Shown here: piece after piece, positions 34,492-37,759 of the stretch
Position numbering within the stretch: the first letter of the stretch is position 1
How the letters are laid out: each line of letters opens with the position of its first letter
From: Paracoccaceae bacterium
Lineage (GTDB): Bacteria; Pseudomonadota; Alphaproteobacteria; Rhodobacterales; Rhodobacteraceae
Reading direction: 5' to 3'
DNA: 37,759 bases
Assembly: GCA_021741245.1 (NCBI GenBank)
Contig: JAIOYF010000023.1
Coordinates: 1-37,759, forward strand
Program-made: the position numbers and the translations under genes
The notes under the pieces: model-generated
Database searches by the model: none
What the model saw: only the letters and a program-made list of their open reading frames with translations
Told to the model about the DNA's origin: nothing

Positions 34492-34913
34492 GGTGACATC
34501 GTTCGGCCATCAATGCCTCGGGCGGCCCGGCGCACGTCTGGAACCCATCCGCCATGACGACACAACAGCTTTGCCCTCACAAAATCTGCTCGACCGGCAG
34601 CCAGCTCAGAAAGCAAACCATGCTGCGCTGAAGTGTCGTCGTGTTGGGCTCTTGGGCACAAGCTCGCAACCCGCCATCCGCAGAGTTCCCGCAAACAACA
34701 AAACAATCCATCCGCAGCAGGGTGAGAACGCTTTAGTAAGGGCTTTGTGGCGGAAGCAGTGGGAGCGATACCTTTCTGTAATTACAGGAATTTATTTGCA
34801 AAAAATCTATATATAACATCATTTTATATAAATTATTGTCGCACTATGTCCTATGTTGTCCTTATCAATCTCAGGCCAAAAGTGTATCCAATTGTATCTA
34901 CATGGAGTCGCCT
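34492..34913. other. Junction between metal operon and integrated element
   Basis: This 422-base region is GC-rich on its left side and strongly AT-rich at about 34770-34860 (for example ATCTATATATAACATCATTT), where the integrase promoter probably lies. It contains a tRNA-3'-end-like sequence at 34748-34772. There is no convincing gene. Confidence 0.5.
34748..34772 (-). other. tRNA-3'-end-like sequence, possible att core remnant
   Basis: Read on the minus strand, this segment runs GGTATCGCTCCCACTGCTTC followed by CGCCA. It resembles the T-arm plus acceptor end of a serine-type tRNA (GGTTCGAATCCC...CGCCA) with several changes. It lies about 140 bases before the integrase gene, where an attachment core is expected. 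No complete tRNA adjoins it and no second copy is in the window, so the call is tentative. Confidence 0.35.
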
Positions 34914-36145
34914 ATGCCACTCACAACAGATCTAGCCATTCGAAAATGGAAGCCGCGCCAAGATGGTGAGGCGGTAGGCACCGGGGGGCGGCATGGCCTC
35001 TATGTTCGGGGCTGGATGTCTGGCACCAAAGCGTTTTACTTTCGTGCCGGGACATGGATGAAGATTGGCGATTATCCTGATACGTCGCTTGCGATAGCCA
35101 ATGAATTGGCGGTGGTGGCTAGACGGTTGGTCAAGGAAGGTTACGGCAAGGCCGCATTGGCTCGGGGCTTTGCGCTTTGCAAGACAGCAGCAGAACTAGA
35201 GGCAGTGGTCAAAGGGGCTTTTTTGACCAATGTGGTTGGCAGAAGCCTTCCAACCTATAGTGACATGTTCACGGACTGGTTTTCAACGATTGAACCCGGC
35301 CTTCAGGAAGGCCCAAGCAGAAGGCGCCCGAAGGCAATCCATGATTTGCACATTGCACCAAAGATCGGGAACCGTCCAATTAATGAAATTCGCAGGCGGG
35401 AAGTGTTTGAGGTGCTGTCGGGCTTATACCGCGACACGCCCGTTACTGCCGGTCATGCCCTTGGCCATCTGAGGAAGGTCTTTGAGCGTGCCGTCAATCT
35501 TGAACTGATTGAGGCAAACCCGGTGCCGCCACGTGAAGCATTTCCAGCCATAACTAGACAAAAAAAAAACACCACGGAGCGCTGCAACTAAGCCGCATGG
35601 CAGAGCTTTGGCAGTGGTTGCAGGGTCGTTCAGCAAGCCAGACTGCAAAGCTTGCCATCCTGACCAGCATGTGCACAGCGCATCGGATCGGTGTCATTGT
35701 GAACGCCAGATGGCAAGATATTGATCCTGAGACGGGTATCTGGACTGTGCCCGCCCGTGAAGACAAAGCTACACTAGGACGTATGAAGTCAGGGCGAAGC
35801 TATTCACTCAAATTGCCGGAACGCCTTTTGATACTGTTACTTGAGAACCGGCAATCCCCAAGCCAGAGCTATGTCTTTGAGAGTCCATCGACCACAGGGC
35901 CCATATCGCCCAATGCCATCCTGAAAACTTTGAAGTCTTTTGAACCATCCATGACCACACATGGATTTCGAAACACTGTGAAAGTCTGGTGCCGCGGTGC
36001 GGACCCTGCAATACCCGACCACATCGCTGACGCATTTTGTGACCATGCCTTGCGAGGCTTGGATGCCTCTTACCGGCGGGCCGACACGTCGCTTGAACGG
36101 GCGGCTGTTGCGGAACGGTTGTTCGACTTTGTCCATTGCGACTAG
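34914..36145 (+). pseudogene. P4-type tyrosine integrase split by a frameshift at an A10 run
   Basis: The start at the ATG at 34914 (MPLTTDLAIRKWKPRQDGE) has GGAG six bases upstream. Residues 1-80 form the DUF4102 arm-binding domain (FRAGTWMKIGDYPDTSLA). The first frame stops at 35591. A second frame, open from the A-run, carries HHGALQLSRMAELWQWLQ and the whole catalytic domain to 36145: Arg in TAHRIGVIVNARWQDID, HGFRNT, and DHALRGLDASYRRADT with the nucleophile Tyr. One more A, or a -1 slip at A AAA AAC (35564-35570), would restore a protein of about 410 residues. So the gene is either freshly broken or expressed by slippage. The normal place of the integrase is next to the att end of a genomic island. 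Confidence 0.85.
35560..35570 (+). other. A10C run with in-frame slippery heptamer A AAA AAC
   Basis: Ten A (35560-35569) then C. In the first integrase frame the codons read CAA AAA AAA AAC, so A AAA AAC is in the exact phase of a -1 slippery heptamer, and the -1 product continues into the conserved catalytic domain (next codons CAC CAC GGA). RNA polymerase slippage on A10 would have the same effect. Confidence 0.5.
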
Positions 36146-36287
36146 ATGTAGATATGACTCGCTCAACCCTCATCACATTTAGCATGACCGAGATTGTCGC
36201 ATCCCGTGTCTTTTGACCTGTAGCTCATAGGACGTGCAGCTCGCTTTTCATCTTCGGTTGAGGGTTGCACGCTTGTTTGACGCAGCA

Positions 36288-36310
36288 CTCTCCGAAAAAT
36301 GTACGGAGAG
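36288..36310 (+). promoter_or_regulatory. Hairpin covering the Shine-Dalgarno of the AlpA-like gene
   Basis: CTCTCCG (36288-36294) pairs with CGGAGAG (36304-36310) across a 9-base loop AAAAATGTA. The right arm includes GGAG, the Shine-Dalgarno 5 bases before the ATG at 36314, so the folded mRNA would block translation. The 36146-36287 stretch before it has no gene that I can support. Confidence 0.5.
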
Positions 36311-36313
36311 ACC

Positions 36314-36661
36314 ATGGCGAAGCCAATCAAACACGAGAGCAAGATCGCTGACAGTTCGAAAAGAGCATGTCTGCAGCAGGTTGCGATACCGATCAAACAA
36401 CAGTTGTTGACCACATCCGCCCCGCCGTCCATTGCGGATAACCCATTTGCGCTTCTGGCCAAGCCGTCTTCGAAATACGTCACCGATGCAACCATCGCAT
36501 CGCTCATCGAAAGCTCCCGATCAACGATCTGGAGGTATGTGAAAGATGGCATTCTCCCGCCCCCAATTAAGATTGGCCGCCTGACTCGCTTTGATCTGGG
36601 CCATGCTTTGGCATGCATTCGCGCTGGCACAATTGTCCCGGCGCCAACCGACAGGACCTGA
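36314..36661 (+). CDS. AlpA-like excisionase/phage regulator
   Basis: The protein has 115 residues from the ATG at 36314 (MAKPIKHES), chosen because GGAGAG precedes it; an ATG at 36299 has no such site and lies in the hairpin loop. The N-terminal 60 residues are not recognised. The C-terminal part YVTDATIASLIESSRSTIWRYVKDGILPPPIKIGRLTRFDLGHALACI is an AlpA/MerR-like winged helix, as found in excisionase-type regulators encoded beside P4-type integrases. It would control excision or expression of the element. With the integrase split, its present role is uncertain. Confidence 0.7.
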   Translation: MAKPIKHESKIADSSKRACLQQVAIPIKQQLLTTSAPPSIADNPFALLAKPSSKYVTDATIASLIESSRSTIWRYVKDGILPPPIKIGRLTRFDLGHALACIRAGTIVPAPTDRT

Positions 36662-36850
36662 AGATCGTGCCCCGGTCCCGTTTCCGCAGATGCCACATCG
36701 GCTTTGCGTTCATCGCGTGCGGCCGCTGCATCCTTTATTCAATCGTCGACGTTGCCTTCAGGCACGAAGCAAAGATGCACAAGCGATTCCCTTTGCCACA
36801 GGGTGACCCAAACCCTTTACCCGCTGCCAGCAGCAATTCTGCCGGAACAG

Positions 36851-37310
36851 TTGTTTGACCTGAACCAAAGACAGGCCGCCATTCGCGCAGCCCTGGCACA
36901 CGGCCGGGCGAACCCGAGGGCGTATGACCTCATGCGACGGCCCAACGTTAAGGCCGCATCTCGGGGCGGCGCACTGAACGTGATGCGCGCCTCGGCTTGG
37001 TCGGGATCGCCACCGCCGCCTCCCGCAAGCTGACCCAACATCATGTCGGAGCGCGCCTCTATTGCAGGGATCGAACACGCTTACCAGTGGCGGCACCCGC
37101 GCGAACCGCCCGAACTCCAAATGCCCTTCCTGTGTCCGCTATGACATTGGCTTCAACGTCTTTGCCGACACCCGTGACCTAGAAGATGAAGCCATGCACC
37201 TGTTCCTTGGGATCCAAGAGAGGAGAGACGGACTTACAGTGCTGATGGCTGACAAGACCAAGGCCCTTGGGTTGCTGGCCGACCATTTCGGCATTTTTGA
37301 AAACCCGTCG
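36851..37310 (+). pseudogene. Phage terminase small-subunit fossil
   Basis: No single long frame is present, but three frames in succession give terminase-like pieces. At about 36851-36960: FDLNQRQAAIRAALAHGRAN and YDLMRRPNVKAAS. At about 37038-37142, in another frame: ASIAGIEHAYQWRHPREPPE. From about 37098, in a third: CPSCVRYDIGFNVFADTRDL and DGLTVLMADKTKALGLLADH. The pattern CPxC ... ADTR.L ... G..VLM.DK.KAL..L..H.G.F is that of some small terminase subunits that select phage DNA for packaging. At least two frameshifts make it non-functional. No other phage structural gene is seen. The stretch 36662-36850 holds nothing that I recognise. Confidence 0.5.
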
Positions 37311-37452
37311 AAAACACCGCTAGTGCGTTCACTGGCATGGTGTCCCAACTTCTACGGGCTGAAGGAGCGCACACCCGCGCCCCAATCCGCGAAGACCCGC
37401 TGGCTAAAATACTGGAATGAACAAGAGGCAGTCGATCTAAGGCGATTATTTT

Positions 37453-37604
37453 CCCATGTGCAGGGGAACTGCATCGTATCGCAATGCAATGCAACGCAAT
37501 CTATTGCCTGCCTATCCCCGCGTGTGCGGGGCAACCTGCGCAGATCCGGCCCATGGGGATCAGGGCGGCGGGCCCATCCCCGCGTGTGCAGGGGAACCTG
37601 CGCA
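37453..37604 (+). CRISPR. Short degenerate type I-E-like CRISPR array
   Basis: Two near-identical 31-base copies, at 37512-37542 and 37574-37604, share ATCCCCGCGTGTGC and AACCTGCGCA with GGGG between; CCCCGC-gtgt-GCGGGG is the usual type I-E repeat stem. They are 62 bases apart (about 29 + 33). A third, poorer copy (CCCATGTGCAGGGGAACTGC) lies at 37453-37472, 66 bases before. Translated, the repeats read IPACAGEP, as type I-E arrays do. No cas genes are in the window. One spacer is well defined (37543-37573); the other is the simple GCAAT-rich sequence. The array is probably a relic or the end of a longer one. Confidence 0.6.
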
Positions 37605-37621
37605 CAATGAAAACTACGGAC

Positions 37622-37759
37622 CTAGCAGGGTGCTGAAATAGTTGGCTCTCGACCTGTTTTGCGGAACATGATTCACTCTCTGCACATCAATGGCGAGGGT
37701 GAAGATGCGTGGGACGGATGAGGCAAGTGGGTCGCTGTTCAGCTTTGTCGATCTTGAAG
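37622..37759 (+). mobile_element. Left end of an IS5-family-like insertion sequence
   Basis: CTAG at 37622-37625 is followed by GCAGGGTGCTGAAATAG, the kind of terminal repeat (GCAGGGTGCTGAAA) seen on IS5-family-like elements, then about 60 non-coding bases and a transposase start. The element begins 18 bases after the last CRISPR-like repeat and is cut by the window edge. Confidence 0.6.
37690..37759 (+). CDS. Transposase N-terminus (IS5-family-like), partial
   Basis: Twenty-three complete codons from the ATG at 37690 to the window end read MARVKMRGTDEASGSLFSFV then DLE. The segment MRGxDxxSGxLFSxVDLE is the typical start of a DDE transposase of the IS5-like group with an N-terminal DUF772 domain. 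An internal ATG (MRGTDE) may be the true start. The remainder lies outside the window. Confidence 0.65.
   Translation, partial: MARVKMRGTDEASGSLFSFVDLE

Noticed and set aside
37062-37610. 182-codon open frame across the terminase fossil and CRISPR-like repeats
   Set aside because: Its first half is a frameshifted terminase piece and its second half merely translates the CRISPR-like repeats.

Overview
The window is GC-rich, with tightly packed genes, frequent ATGA/TGATG start-stop overlaps, two VPLPA-CTERM-type exported proteins, a DmdA/GcvT-like protein and a bmp-type heterocycle transporter. Together these suggest an alphaproteobacterium, most likely Rhodobacteraceae. No rRNA, complete tRNA or origin was seen.

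Left edge (1-1775): debris. An antisense gene of unknown function is broken by an in-frame stop, and next to it lies a decayed IS21-family istB with its terminal repeats.

P47/TULIP region (1776-9428): a minus-strand operon runs from a VPLPA-CTERM protein into three tandem, ATGA-coupled paralogs of the TULIP/P47 family, the family known from the orfX-p47 type of clostridial neurotoxin cluster. A CRP-family regulator is divergent from it, and the shared promoter region holds a perfect TGTGA-N6-TCACA palindrome. Convergent to the regulator are a zinc-ribbon class III nucleotide cyclase and, ATGA-coupled upstream of it, an unrecognised His-rich protein. I regard this as the most likely undescribed system in the window. 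A large TyrDC-like PLP decarboxylase (9511-11670) follows on the same strand.

s-Triazine/amide nitrogen operon (11903-22826, minus strand, 12 genes): BMP-type binding protein, two permeases, formamidase, biuret-hydrolase-like enzyme, AtzD-like cyanuric acid/barbiturate hydrolase, double-ABC ATPase, a second isochorismatase-fold hydrolase, AtzG, AtzE, a 5-formyl-THF cyclo-ligase-like protein and AtzH. Most junctions overlap by 1-4 bases. The set predicts uptake of a cyclic imide and its conversion to allophanate plus ammonia; no allophanate hydrolase (AtzF) is present in the window.

Middle (23143-29878): a second VPLPA-CTERM-like protein; a two-gene signalling unit (methanogen-output-domain-like protein plus soluble hybrid histidine kinase); and a minus-strand unit of Lrp regulator, DmdA-like THF methyltransferase, OsmC protein and a crotonase-fold protein lacking both catalytic glutamates.

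Right-centre (30352-34491): a YgiC-like ATP-grasp enzyme with a YgiB-like lipoprotein, divergent from a metal-resistance operon (CsoR/RcnR repressor with a G-tract palindrome, NreB-like exporter with His-rich tail, DUF411 protein).

Right edge (34492-37759): remains of an integrated element: a tRNA-3'-end-like sequence, a tyrosine integrase split by a frameshift at an A10 run, an AlpA-like regulator behind a hairpin that covers its Shine-Dalgarno, a phage terminase small-subunit fossil, two or three type I-E-like CRISPR repeats without cas genes, and the start of an IS5-family-like element cut by the window end.
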